DNA of 64,000 nucleotides, taken from positions 1 to 64,000 of the forward strand of contig NZ_JAQGLB010000024.1 of the NCBI RefSeq assembly GCF_027853965.1, in the 5' to 3' direction. Each line of letters begins with the position of its first letter. The stretch's first letter is position 1. The notes beneath the pieces are model-generated. The model made no database searches and had not been told where the DNA came from. It saw nothing but the letters and a program-made list of their open reading frames with translations. A program made the translations under genes and the position numbers. Positions 18,155-24,970 of the stretch are shown here, piece after piece. The DNA comes from Saccharopolyspora indica (lineage in GTDB: Bacteria > Actinomycetota > Actinomycetes > Mycobacteriales > Pseudonocardiaceae).

Positions 18155-18628
18155 TCAGTGCAGGGACAGCAGGCAGGTCTTGCTGGACTCGATCCCGGTG
18201 GCCCTGAGCAGCTGGAGGAAGGCCTGCCCGACGCGGGCGACCTCCGCGTCCGGTTCGGCGGGCTCGGCCAGGCCGCTGGCCAGCGCGAGCAGGCGGTGCT
18301 CGCGGGCGGCGTCGGCGCGCAGCACCGGGTTCGCCTGGTTGCGGTCGAGCAGCTCGCGGAGCACCGGGTTCGCCGCCGCCGTGCTGCGCCAGGCTTCGGT
18401 GACCGCCTGGATCCGGTCGCCGTCCGGGGCGTCACCGGTCTCGACCAGGGCCACGTCGACCCGGCCGATCAGCTGCTGGGTCCACTTGTGCTGCAGGGCG
18501 CGCAGCAGCTCGGTGGCGTCGGAGAAGGGGGCGGGCACCTGGTCGAGGGCCTGGACCGGGTTCTGCCGCGCGCTGTCGAGAACCGATGCGATCGCGCGCT
18601 GCCGCTGGTGGAAGTCGTGCCAACTCAT
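18155..18628 (-). CDS. Hypothetical protein divergent from TetR
   Basis: A 157-residue protein I do not recognise. It appears soluble and mostly helical, with no signal peptide or membrane segment. It begins SWHDFHQRQRAIASVLDSAR and has a C-terminal pair of alanine/leucine-rich helices ending SSKTCLLSLH. The ATG at 18628 has GGAGAG 6 nt before it. The frame remains open upstream into the TetR gene, but that extension is shadow. Three operator-like repeats lie between this gene and the divergent TetR gene, so it is the likely repressor target. Its stop lies 3 nt from the convergent XRE stop. Confidence 0.65.
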   Translation of the reverse strand: MSWHDFHQRQRAIASVLDSARQNPVQALDQVPAPFSDATELLRALQHKWTQQLIGRVDVALVETGDAPDGDRIQAVTEAWRSTAAANPVLRELLDRNQANPVLRADAAREHRLLALASGLAEPAEPDAEVARVGQAFLQLLRATGIESSKTCLLSLH

Positions 18629-18675
18629 GTTCGCTCTCCGGGATCGGACCCGGGGGATACCCCAGGTGTGCGGCA

Positions 18676-18727
18676 TACCGAGAGTATGTTGGTGTACCGA
18701 GAGTAGCACGGCTCCGTACCGTCGGTA
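18676..18727. promoter_or_regulatory. Three tandem operator-like sites for the TetR regulator
   Basis: TACCGAGAGTA at 18676-18686 and 18695-18705, and the palindromic variant TACCGTCGGTA at 18717-18727 (shifts 19 and 22 nt). They fill the divergent region between the hypothetical gene and tetR; the last ends 5 nt before the tetR -10 box. Confidence 0.6.
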
Positions 18728-18732
18728 TGACT

Positions 18733-18738
18733 TAGGGT
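18733..18738 (+). promoter_or_regulatory. -10 box TAGGGT, leaderless tetR transcript
   Basis: TAGGGT lies 7 nt before the ATG at 18746. A GTG at 18740 is too close to be the start. Confidence 0.55.
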
Positions 18739-18745
18739 TGTGAGC

Positions 18746-19345
18746 ATGGCGACAGCTCGACCTCGACGTCTGGAGTACTCCGAGTCCACCCGGCAAGCGC
18801 TGGTGGACTCCGCCGTTGAGCTGTTCACCGAGCACGGCTACGCGGGCACCTCGCTGGAGGAGATAGCCAAGCGCGCCAGGGTCACCAAGGGCGCGCTCTA
18901 CCACCACTTCGGCGGCAAGCAGGCGCTGTTCGAGGCGGCCTTCGACGCGGTGGAGACCGGCGTGGTCGCCCGGCTGGCCGGGGTGCTGTCGGAGACCGGG
19001 GACCGGTGGGAGGCCACCTGGTCCGGGCTGAGCGCCTTCCTGGACGTCTGCCTGGAGCCGTCCTACCAGCGCATCGTCGTGCGGGACGGGCCCGCGGTGA
19101 TGGGCTGGGAGCGCTGGCGCTCCGCCGAGGAGACCCACACCTTCGGCGTGGTCCGCGCCGTGGTCGCCGGACTGGTCGAGTCGGGTGCGATCGACCCGCT
19201 GCCGGTGGACGCGCTGGCCCGCGTGGTCTTCGGCTCGCTGTCGGCGGGCGCGACCGCGATCGCCGGGTCCGACTCGCCGGAGCAGGTGAAGGCCGACGTC
19301 GAGGCCTGCGTCGTGCGGGTGCTGGAAGGCCTGCGCACCCGCTGA
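18746..19345 (+). CDS. TetR family transcriptional regulator
   Basis: A 199-residue TetR repressor. The N-terminal helix-turn-helix covers about residues 10-57: ALVDSAVELFTEHGYAGTSL, then EEIAKRARVTKGALYHHFGG with the typical YHHF recognition end. A ligand-binding, all-helical C-terminal domain follows. The upstream divergent region carries three related operator-like repeats, which suggests autoregulation and control of the neighbouring hypothetical gene. The downstream LLM gene lies 95 nt away on the same strand with its own ribosome site and might be cotranscribed. The effector is unknown. Confidence 0.9.
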   Translation: MATARPRRLEYSESTRQALVDSAVELFTEHGYAGTSLEEIAKRARVTKGALYHHFGGKQALFEAAFDAVETGVVARLAGVLSETGDRWEATWSGLSAFLDVCLEPSYQRIVVRDGPAVMGWERWRSAEETHTFGVVRAVVAGLVESGAIDPLPVDALARVVFGSLSAGATAIAGSDSPEQVKADVEACVVRVLEGLRTR

Positions 19346-19440
19346 TCGAAGGCGCGGAACTGCTGTTCAGGCAGGGATTGACCTCGGCTTAGCTCGAAGT
19401 TCGATCCTGGTCGCCCAACGGTGACCAGGAGGAGAACGAG

Positions 19441-20361
19441 ATGAGCACCATCGCGATCGGCGTCTGCTTGCCGACCATGGAGGAGATCCGGAAGCTCGGT
19501 CCGTCCGCGATCGCCGATGCGGCGCGCCAGGTGGAGGCCGTCGGGCTCGATTCGGTGAGCGCCGCCGACGTGCTGATCGGCGATGGCACTCTCGCGCTGG
19601 AGAGCGTCACGGTCCTGGCCACGGCAGCCGCCGTCACCGGACGGGTGAGCCTGGACTTCGGGGTGCTCGCCCTCCCGACGCGCCCCGTCGCCATGATCGC
19701 GGCGCAGGTCCAGACGTTGCAGTACCTGTCGGGCAACCGGGTGCGGCTCGGACTCGGCATCGGTGGCTTCCGGGGTTCGCCGTTCTGGCAGGCGGTCGGT
19801 GCCCGGGCGACGCACCGCGGGCGGCAGCTCGACACCGCGCTCCAAGTGCTGCCCGGCCTGATCGCGGGCGAACCCACCACCGTGCCCGACGTCGAAGGAA
19901 CGCCGGAGCTCGTGCTGGCCCCGGCAGTGCCGGTGCCGCCCCTGATGATCGGTGGTGGCACCTCGGAACCTGTGTTGCGCCGCGTCGCGGCTCACGGGGA
20001 CTGCTGGCTTCCGTCCGCGCTCAGCCCGCGGGACGTGGTTGCCTCCGCCAGCCGGCTGCGGGAGCTGGCGGCCGAATTCGACCGACCGGTCCCACGCATC
20101 TGCCTCGGCGTACACGGCGTGCTGGACACCGGAGCCGCTTCCCGGTCCGAGCGCGACGCCATGCTCCGCGACCTCGGCGGGTTCTTCGGGATGACGCCGG
20201 AACAGCTCGTCGACGTCGTCATCACCGGAGGTCCCCGCCAGGTCGCGGAGCGTCTCGCCGAGTACGCCGAAGCCGGGGTGGCCGAACTCGGATTCGGGAT
20301 CGACGCCCACGACTACCACCGCCAGGTGGAGATGATCGCCGAAGCCAGATCACTGCTCTGA
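19441..20361 (+). CDS. LLM class flavin/F420-dependent oxidoreductase
   Basis: A 306-residue TIM-barrel enzyme of the luciferase-like monooxygenase class. Family features are DFGVLALPTRPVAMIAAQVQ around residues 74-93, the LQYLSGNRVRLGLGIGGF motif near 96-113, and PPLMIGGGTSEPVLRRVAAHGD near 163-184. Members use FMN or F420 to oxidise or reduce diverse substrates, and none can be assigned here. The SD CCAGGAGGAGAA precedes the ATG. It lies between tetR and a second LLM gene. Its short length and the missing aldehyde-pocket motifs favour an F420-type enzyme, but this is not certain. Confidence 0.8.
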   Translation: MSTIAIGVCLPTMEEIRKLGPSAIADAARQVEAVGLDSVSAADVLIGDGTLALESVTVLATAAAVTGRVSLDFGVLALPTRPVAMIAAQVQTLQYLSGNRVRLGLGIGGFRGSPFWQAVGARATHRGRQLDTALQVLPGLIAGEPTTVPDVEGTPELVLAPAVPVPPLMIGGGTSEPVLRRVAAHGDCWLPSALSPRDVVASASRLRELAAEFDRPVPRICLGVHGVLDTGAASRSERDAMLRDLGGFFGMTPEQLVDVVITGGPRQVAERLAEYAEAGVAELGFGIDAHDYHRQVEMIAEARSLL

Positions 20362-20404
20362 CGGTCCGGCTCCGAGGGGCGCGGCGGTCGTGCGAGCGCC
20401 CCGC

Positions 20405-20410
20405 TAGCCT
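20405..20410 (+). promoter_or_regulatory. -10 box TAGCCT, leaderless LLM transcript
   Basis: TAGCCT lies 8 nt before the GTG at 20419. Confidence 0.45.
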
Positions 20411-20418
20411 CGGGACCC

Positions 20419-21363
20419 GTGACCGAGAACTTCAAGTTGCGGATCTTCACCGAACCCCAGCAGGGCGCGACCTACGACGACCTGCTGCGGGTCGCCAAGC
20501 ACGCGGAGGCCACCGGCTACGACGCGTTCTTCCGCTCCGACCACTACCTGAAGATGGGGCCGGTGACCGGGGAACCCGGCCCGACCGACGCCTGGATGAC
20601 GCTGGCCGGGCTGGCACGCGAGACCAGCAGCCTGCGGCTGGGCACGCTGATGACCGCGGGCACCTTCCGGCTGCCCGGCCCGCTGGCGATCGCCGTGGCG
20701 CAGGTCGACCAGATGTCCGGCGGGCGCGTCGAGCTCGGCCTCGGCAGCGGCTGGTACGAGGAGGAGCACACCGCCTACGGCATCCCGTTCCCCTCGCTGA
20801 AGGAGCGCTTCGACCGCTACGCCGAGCAGCTGGAGATCATCACCGGGCTGTGGGCCACCCCGCCCGGCGAGCACTTCCGGTTCGACGGCGCGCACTACCA
20901 GCTGGCCGAATCGCCCGCGCTGCCCAAGCCGGTGCAGCAGCCGCGGCCGCCGGTGCTGATCGGCGGGCTGGGCAAGAAGCGCACGCCGGAGCTCGCCGCC
21001 CGCTTCGCCGACGAGTTCAACCTGCCGTTCACCGACGTCGACACCGCCGCCGCGCAGTTCGGGCGGGTCGACGCGGCGTGCGAGGCGATCGGCCGCGACG
21101 CGGGCGAGATCGTGCGCTCGGCGGCGCTGGTGCTGTGCGTGGGCAAGGACGAGCCGGAGATCGCCCGCCGCGCCGGGGCCATCGGCCGCGAGGTCGAGGA
21201 GCTGCGCCTCAACGGGCTGGCCGGAATCCCGGCCGAGGCCGTCGACAAGATCGGTGCCTGGCGCGAGCGCACCGGCATCACCCGGCTGTACCTGCAGGTG
21301 CTGGACCTCTCCGACCTGGACCACCTGGACCTGGTCGCGAGCGAGGTCGCACCGCAGCTCTGA
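20419..21363 (+). CDS. LLM class F420-dependent oxidoreductase
   Basis: A 314-residue TIM-barrel protein of the F420-dependent LLM subclass. It starts NFKLRIFTEPQQGATYDDLL and carries the subclass marks FFRSDHYLKM near 43-52, VAQVDQMSGGRVELGLGSGW near 94-113 and RPPVLIGGLGKKRTPELAA near 175-193. Members reduce or oxidise small molecules in the cytoplasm with deazaflavin F420. The start is a GTG with a leaderless-type -10 box 8 nt upstream. It is convergent with the ArsR gene across a clear terminator. The substrate is unknown. Confidence 0.88.
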   Translation: MTENFKLRIFTEPQQGATYDDLLRVAKHAEATGYDAFFRSDHYLKMGPVTGEPGPTDAWMTLAGLARETSSLRLGTLMTAGTFRLPGPLAIAVAQVDQMSGGRVELGLGSGWYEEEHTAYGIPFPSLKERFDRYAEQLEIITGLWATPPGEHFRFDGAHYQLAESPALPKPVQQPRPPVLIGGLGKKRTPELAARFADEFNLPFTDVDTAAAQFGRVDAACEAIGRDAGEIVRSAALVLCVGKDEPEIARRAGAIGREVEELRLNGLAGIPAEAVDKIGAWRERTGITRLYLQVLDLSDLDHLDLVASEVAPQL

Positions 21364-21372
21364 GCGCACGAC

Positions 21373-21404
21373 GAACGGCCTGCCGGATCTGCGGCAGGCC
21401 GTTC
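21373..21404. terminator. Bidirectional terminator between LLM and arsR-type genes
   Basis: Perfect 12-bp arms GAACGGCCTGCC/GGCAGGCCGTTC (21373-21384, 21393-21404), 8-nt loop, between convergent genes. Confidence 0.8.
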
Positions 21405-21405
21405 A

Positions 21406-21876
21406 TCAGCTGCGGAGCTGGCCTGCGATGTCGGAGGCAGCGGTGAGCAGGATCAGGGCGGGGACCGTCGCCTCGGCGCGGAGCCGGTAGGTGCCGCGCT
21501 TGTCCTGCTCCACGAGCCCGCAGCCGGTCAGGCTCTTGAGGTGGTGGTAGAGCTGGCCGGTGGAGCTCAGGCCCGCCGCTTCCTGCAGCGCCGCGGTGTG
21601 CTGGGCGCCGGAGCTCGCGAGCAGCCGCACGATCGCCGCCCGGGCCGGGTGGCCCAGCGCGGCGAGCACATCGGTGCGCGGGCCGTCGGGCATGGTGAGG
21701 ATCCAGGCCGGGTCGGCCTGGATGCGCCACTCCAGGGCGGCCGGTTCGACGAGGCTGCCCTGGTACTGCACGAGCGAGCCGCTGGGTTCGACCGGTTCGG
21801 CGCGTTGCGCGCCCTCCAGCGCCGCGACGCGTTGTTCGAGCGCCTCCAGCCGCTGCTGCAAGTCCTCCGAGTCCAC
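21406..21876 (-). CDS. ArsR-type winged-helix regulator
   Basis: A 156-residue regulator. The first 25 residues form a short coiled coil (LQQRLEALEQRVAALEG). The winged helix covers about residues 65-140, starting DVLAALGHPARAAIVRLLAS, with recognition helix SSTGQLYHHLKSL. No CVC metal motif is seen, so a metal sensor is unlikely. It lies 15 nt downstream of the exported hydrolase gene on the same strand and is probably in its operon. The perfect palindrome TCCGTAATTACGGA upstream of that operon is the best candidate for its own binding site. Confidence 0.85.
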   Translation of the reverse strand: MDSEDLQQRLEALEQRVAALEGAQRAEPVEPSGSLVQYQGSLVEPAALEWRIQADPAWILTMPDGPRTDVLAALGHPARAAIVRLLASSGAQHTAALQEAAGLSSTGQLYHHLKSLTGCGLVEQDKRGTYRLRAEATVPALILLTAASDIAGQLRS

Positions 21877-21891
21877 GCCGATGAGCTTCCC

Positions 21892-22998
21892 TCAGGCCCC
21901 CAGCGCCTGCGCAAGCCGGTCCCGCCATTCCGGCTGCTGCATCGCCAGCAGCAGCGGGAGGCCGGGATCGCCGCTGCCGAGCTGCCCCGGCGAGATGTCG
22001 CCGTGCGCGAGCAGCGCGCCGGACGCCGTGGTGCCGTCCGCGCGGCGAACGGTGAGCCCGCAGGTCAGGACGCCGGGCAAGCTGCCGCCCTTCATGCCGA
22101 TCCCGATCACACCCGGCGGCAGGTGACCGCTGAGCGGGCGTTCCAGGTGCGTGCGCGCCACTGCCGCGGCCTCGCCGGGGTCGGTGGCGATGGCGCGGTG
22201 CAGCGCGGCGAGCTCCGCCGCGGTCGACGACATCGTCCGGTCGGCCCAGGAGAGCTGGTGCTCGTACGGCGGCAGGCCGTTCTGGAGGAGCCGGTCCACG
22301 ACCTGATCGCGCAAGGTGGCGTCGGTGCTGAAGCGGCGTTCCAGCCGGTATCCCCAGGCTCGGCGGGCCGGTGTCGGCAGCTGGGCGGGCGGAGCGAACT
22401 CCGGGAGCAGGAACAGGTATTCCGCGCACATCGAGCGGATGTCGGGGCGGTGCCAGCCGCCCGCTGCCGCCGCCTTGCGCAGCGCCGGTTCGCCGAGGCG
22501 GTCGCGGATGAAGTCCGGGGCCGCGCTGTCGCTGAAGGTGATCATCGCCGAGGCCATGTCGTCCAGCGCCACCCGGTGCTCGGGATCGGCCGCGCGCAGG
22601 CCGGTCGAATCGGTGGGGATGCCCAGGTGCTGGAGGGCGTTGACGTGCGCGAAGCCGTCGGTCGGCACGTAGAAGCGCTCCCAGTCGCCGACGCGGACCT
22701 GCTCCGCGGGGTCCAGTCGGCCTTCGGCGACGGCGGTCGCGTAGGCGGCGAGGTGGACGGCTTTGACCGCCGAGGCCAGCGGCTGCGCGGCGTGCGGGCG
22801 GTGCATCAGGTGGTTCCCGCGGCCGTCGTCGAGGACGAGGCCGAGCCGGTCGCGGTGCGCGCTGATCCAGGCCAGCCAGCCCTCCGGCGTCGACAGGTCC
22901 GGCGGGGCCGGCGCGGGCTGGGCCAGCGCGCTCGGCGCGAGCAGCAGCGGCGTCACCGCCGCGGCGGTGACGAGCAGGTGACGGCGGGACAGCAGCAT
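21892..22998 (-). CDS. Exported serine hydrolase, beta-lactamase/penicillin-binding fold
   Basis: A 368-residue protein with a Tat-like signal peptide (LLSRRHLLVTAAAVTPLLL, cleavage near ALA-QP at about 26). A class A beta-lactamase-like domain follows. SAVK near 76-79 is the SxxK motif, SDSA near 148-151 replaces the SDN motif, and KGGS near 310 replaces KTG. The catalytic serine and lysine are present, but the altered second motif argues against an ordinary beta-lactamase. A D-Ala peptidase or esterase is possible. The SD GGAGGAG precedes the ATG. It heads a two-gene unit with the ArsR-type regulator, and a palindromic operator lies 19 nt upstream. Confidence 0.8.
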   Translation of the reverse strand: MLLSRRHLLVTAAAVTPLLLAPSALAQPAPAPPDLSTPEGWLAWISAHRDRLGLVLDDGRGNHLMHRPHAAQPLASAVKAVHLAAYATAVAEGRLDPAEQVRVGDWERFYVPTDGFAHVNALQHLGIPTDSTGLRAADPEHRVALDDMASAMITFSDSAAPDFIRDRLGEPALRKAAAAGGWHRPDIRSMCAEYLFLLPEFAPPAQLPTPARRAWGYRLERRFSTDATLRDQVVDRLLQNGLPPYEHQLSWADRTMSSTAAELAALHRAIATDPGEAAAVARTHLERPLSGHLPPGVIGIGMKGGSLPGVLTCGLTVRRADGTTASGALLAHGDISPGQLGSGDPGLPLLLAMQQPEWRDRLAQALGA

Positions 22999-23016
22999 GC
23001 TCCACTCCTCCAGTAG

Positions 23017-23030
23017 TCCGTAATTACGGA
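23017..23030. promoter_or_regulatory. Operator palindrome TCCGTAATTACGGA
   Basis: A perfect 14-bp palindrome in the leader/promoter of the hydrolase-arsR unit, 19 nt before the hydrolase ATG. AT-rich dyads of this type are typical ArsR-family sites. Confidence 0.6.
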
Positions 23031-23063
23031 ATTCTAGAGAAGTGGAGTGCTGTTGTCAGGTTC

Positions 23064-23804
23064 TCAGCGCAAGCTCGGGTCCAGCGACAGCGTCACACCG
23101 GCCGCCTCCGGACGCGGGATGTCCCGCTCGGTGACCGGCAGCAGGCCGTCCAGCGCCTCCAGCACACCCCGCCGGACCAGCGGGAACGCCTCCTCGGTCG
23201 ACACGTCCCTGCCGAGCTCGGCGGTCAGCGAGGTGGTGCCCGCATCGGCGATCCCGCACGGCACGATCCGGTCGAACTCGCTCAGATCGGCGTTGCAGTT
23301 CAGCTCCAGGCCGTGCATCGTGATGCCGCGCTGCACGCGGATCCCGATCGCCGCGATCTTGCGCTCCGGCCTGCCGTCGGCCGCGGGCAGCCAGACGCCG
23401 CTGCGGCCCTCGACCCGGCCCGCCTGCAACCCGAACTGGTCGCAGACCCAGATCAGGCCCTCCTCGATCCGCCGCACGTAGTCGACCACGTCGATCGGGT
23501 CGGCCAGCTGCAGGATCGGGTAGCCGACGATCTGCCCCGGCCCGTGCCAGGTGATCTTGCCGCCGCGATCGACGTCGATGACCGGGGTGCCGTCGGTGGG
23601 ACGGTCCTCCGGCGAGGTGCGCTTGCCCGCGGTGTAGACCGACGGGTGCTCCAGCAGCAGCATGGTGTCCGGGTTCCGCCCCTCGGCCCGGCCGGACGCC
23701 AGCTCGCGCTGCAGGTCCCAGGCGGAGAGGTAATCGATGGTTCCCAGGTGGCGCACTTCCACGGGGTCCGTGGAAGCGCGGCACGAAGAATTCGCACGAC
23801 TCAC
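23064..23804 (-). CDS. lipB: Octanoyl-[acyl carrier protein]:protein octanoyltransferase
   Basis: A 246-residue LipB that moves octanoate from ACP to lipoyl domains, the first step of lipoate synthesis. Motifs include LEHPSVYTAGKR near 51-62, GGKITWHGPGQIVGYPI near 81-97, the catalytic Lys149 in RKIAAIGIR and the nucleophile Cys183 in PCGIADAGTTSL. The start is a GTG 7 nt after a TAGCCT -10 box, the same arrangement as lipA. The product feeds LipA and finally the two lipoyl domains of SucB encoded just upstream on the same strand. Confidence 0.96.
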   Translation of the reverse strand: MSRANSSCRASTDPVEVRHLGTIDYLSAWDLQRELASGRAEGRNPDTMLLLEHPSVYTAGKRTSPEDRPTDGTPVIDVDRGGKITWHGPGQIVGYPILQLADPIDVVDYVRRIEEGLIWVCDQFGLQAGRVEGRSGVWLPAADGRPERKIAAIGIRVQRGITMHGLELNCNADLSEFDRIVPCGIADAGTTSLTAELGRDVSTEEAFPLVRRGVLEALDGLLPVTERDIPRPEAAGVTLSLDPSLR

Positions 23805-23811
23805 GCGCGCC

Positions 23812-23817
23812 AGGCTA
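23812..23817 (-). promoter_or_regulatory. -10 box TAGCCT, leaderless lipB transcript
   Basis: On the minus strand TAGCCT lies 7 nt before the lipB GTG, identical to lipA. Confidence 0.55.
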
Positions 23818-23854
23818 CGCCTGCGTCCGCCGAGCCCGGCCGAAGGCTTCTGCG

Positions 23855-23944
23855 GCTCCGTTTCCGCAGGTCAGGTCCCGTGAGCGTTTTGGGGTGTCAT
23901 AGCACCACAAAGCACTCACGGGTCGTAACCAGCGGAAACGGAGC
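23855..23944. repeat. Dispersed palindromic element, copy B (3' of epimerase)
   Basis: Core 23877-23922: arms starting CCCGTGAGCGTTTTGGGG, loop TGTCATAGCA, three mismatches. Outer arms GCTCCGTTTCCGC (23855-23867) and its exact complement (23932-23944) nest around it. It lies between the epimerase stop and the lipB promoter. Confidence 0.85.
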
Positions 23945-23970
23945 GGCAGAGGGGGTGACCTCGACGTCGC

Positions 23971-24855
23971 TCACCCGACGGCGGCCGCCAGCGCCGAGCT
24001 GATCGACGGGTGCTGGAAGGTGAAGCCGTGCGACTCCAGGACGGTCGGCACCGCTCGCTGGCCGACCAGCGCCTGGTCGGCCAGCTCGCCGAGCACGACG
24101 CGCAGCGCGAAGCCCGGCACGATCCACGGCGCGGGACGCCCCAGCGCCTCCGCCAGCGCCTTGGTGAACTGCGCGTTGGTCACCGGGCCGGGGCCGGTGA
24201 GGTTGACCGGACCGGAGATCTCCGGGTGCTCCAGTACGAACCGGATCGCGGCGACCTCGTCGTCCAGCGAGATCCACGGCATGTACTGCCCGCCGTCGCC
24301 CAGCCTGCCGCCCAGCAGCAGCGAGAACAGCGGGCGCAGCTGGCCCAGCAGCCCGCCGGACGGGGCGAGGACCAGGCCGGTGCGCAGCAGCACCACGCGG
24401 ACACCGGCCTCCGCCGCGGGCTCGGTCGCCGCCTCCCAGCGCTGGCAGAGCTCGGCGAGGAAGTCATCGCCCGGCGAAGCCGACTCGGTCACCGGCTTCG
24501 GCCCGGTGTCGCCGTAGTAGCCCACCGCCGAACCGCTGGCGAGCACCGGCACCCCGGCTTCGGCCACCGCTGCGGCGAGCACCTCCGTGGCGCGGACCCG
24601 GGAATGCACCAGCAGCCGCTTGCGCTCCGGTGTCCACCGCTTGTCGCCGATGCCCGCGCCGCACAGGTTCACCACCGCGTCCGCGCCCTCCAGCGCATCG
24701 GCGTCGAGCCGGCCGGACTCGGGATCCCAGCCCCGCTCGTCCGGAGCGGCGGGCAGACGCCGGACCAGCCGGACCACCTCGTGCTCGGCCGCCCGCAACG
24801 AGGCGACCAGGGACGTGCCGATCAAGCCGGACGAGCCGGCCACAACCACGCGCAT
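23971..24855 (-). CDS. TIGR01777 family NAD(P)-dependent epimerase
   Basis: A 294-residue extended-SDR protein of the TIGR01777/YfcH type (mycobacterial Rv2216), function unknown. The nucleotide motif GSSGLIG is at residues 7-13. Other family motifs are DAVVNLCGAGIGDKRW near 62-77, VLASGSAVGYYGDTG near 108-122 and the C-terminal DUF1731 part with ALGRPAPWIVPGFALRVVLG. The frame is open for 27 codons upstream, but the ATG at 24855 gives the canonical N-terminus MRVVVAGSSG. It lies between sucB and lipB on the same strand, a placement conserved in actinobacteria. Confidence 0.9.
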   Translation of the reverse strand: MRVVVAGSSGLIGTSLVASLRAAEHEVVRLVRRLPAAPDERGWDPESGRLDADALEGADAVVNLCGAGIGDKRWTPERKRLLVHSRVRATEVLAAAVAEAGVPVLASGSAVGYYGDTGPKPVTESASPGDDFLAELCQRWEAATEPAAEAGVRVVLLRTGLVLAPSGGLLGQLRPLFSLLLGGRLGDGGQYMPWISLDDEVAAIRFVLEHPEISGPVNLTGPGPVTNAQFTKALAEALGRPAPWIVPGFALRVVLGELADQALVGQRAVPTVLESHGFTFQHPSISSALAAAVG

Positions 24856-24920
24856 GCCCGGAATCGTCCCGCACCCGCAGGCCCGAAGCGAGCGCTTCGG
24901 CGATCTCCGCCGGTGCAACG

Positions 24921-24959
24921 GCGAACGGCCGCCCACTGGAATGGTGGACGGCCGTTCGC
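24921..24959 (-). terminator. sucB terminator
   Basis: 15-bp arms with one mismatch (24921-24935 with 24945-24959, GCGAACGGCCG...CGGCCGTTCGC), 9-nt loop, 12 nt after the sucB stop. Confidence 0.75.
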
Positions 24960-24970
24960 AGCTGGTCGGC

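Noticed and set aside
16022..18706. An 894-codon plus-strand frame across the membrane-protein, VOC and XRE genes
   Set aside because: It overlaps three better supported genes in other frames and has low-complexity composition.
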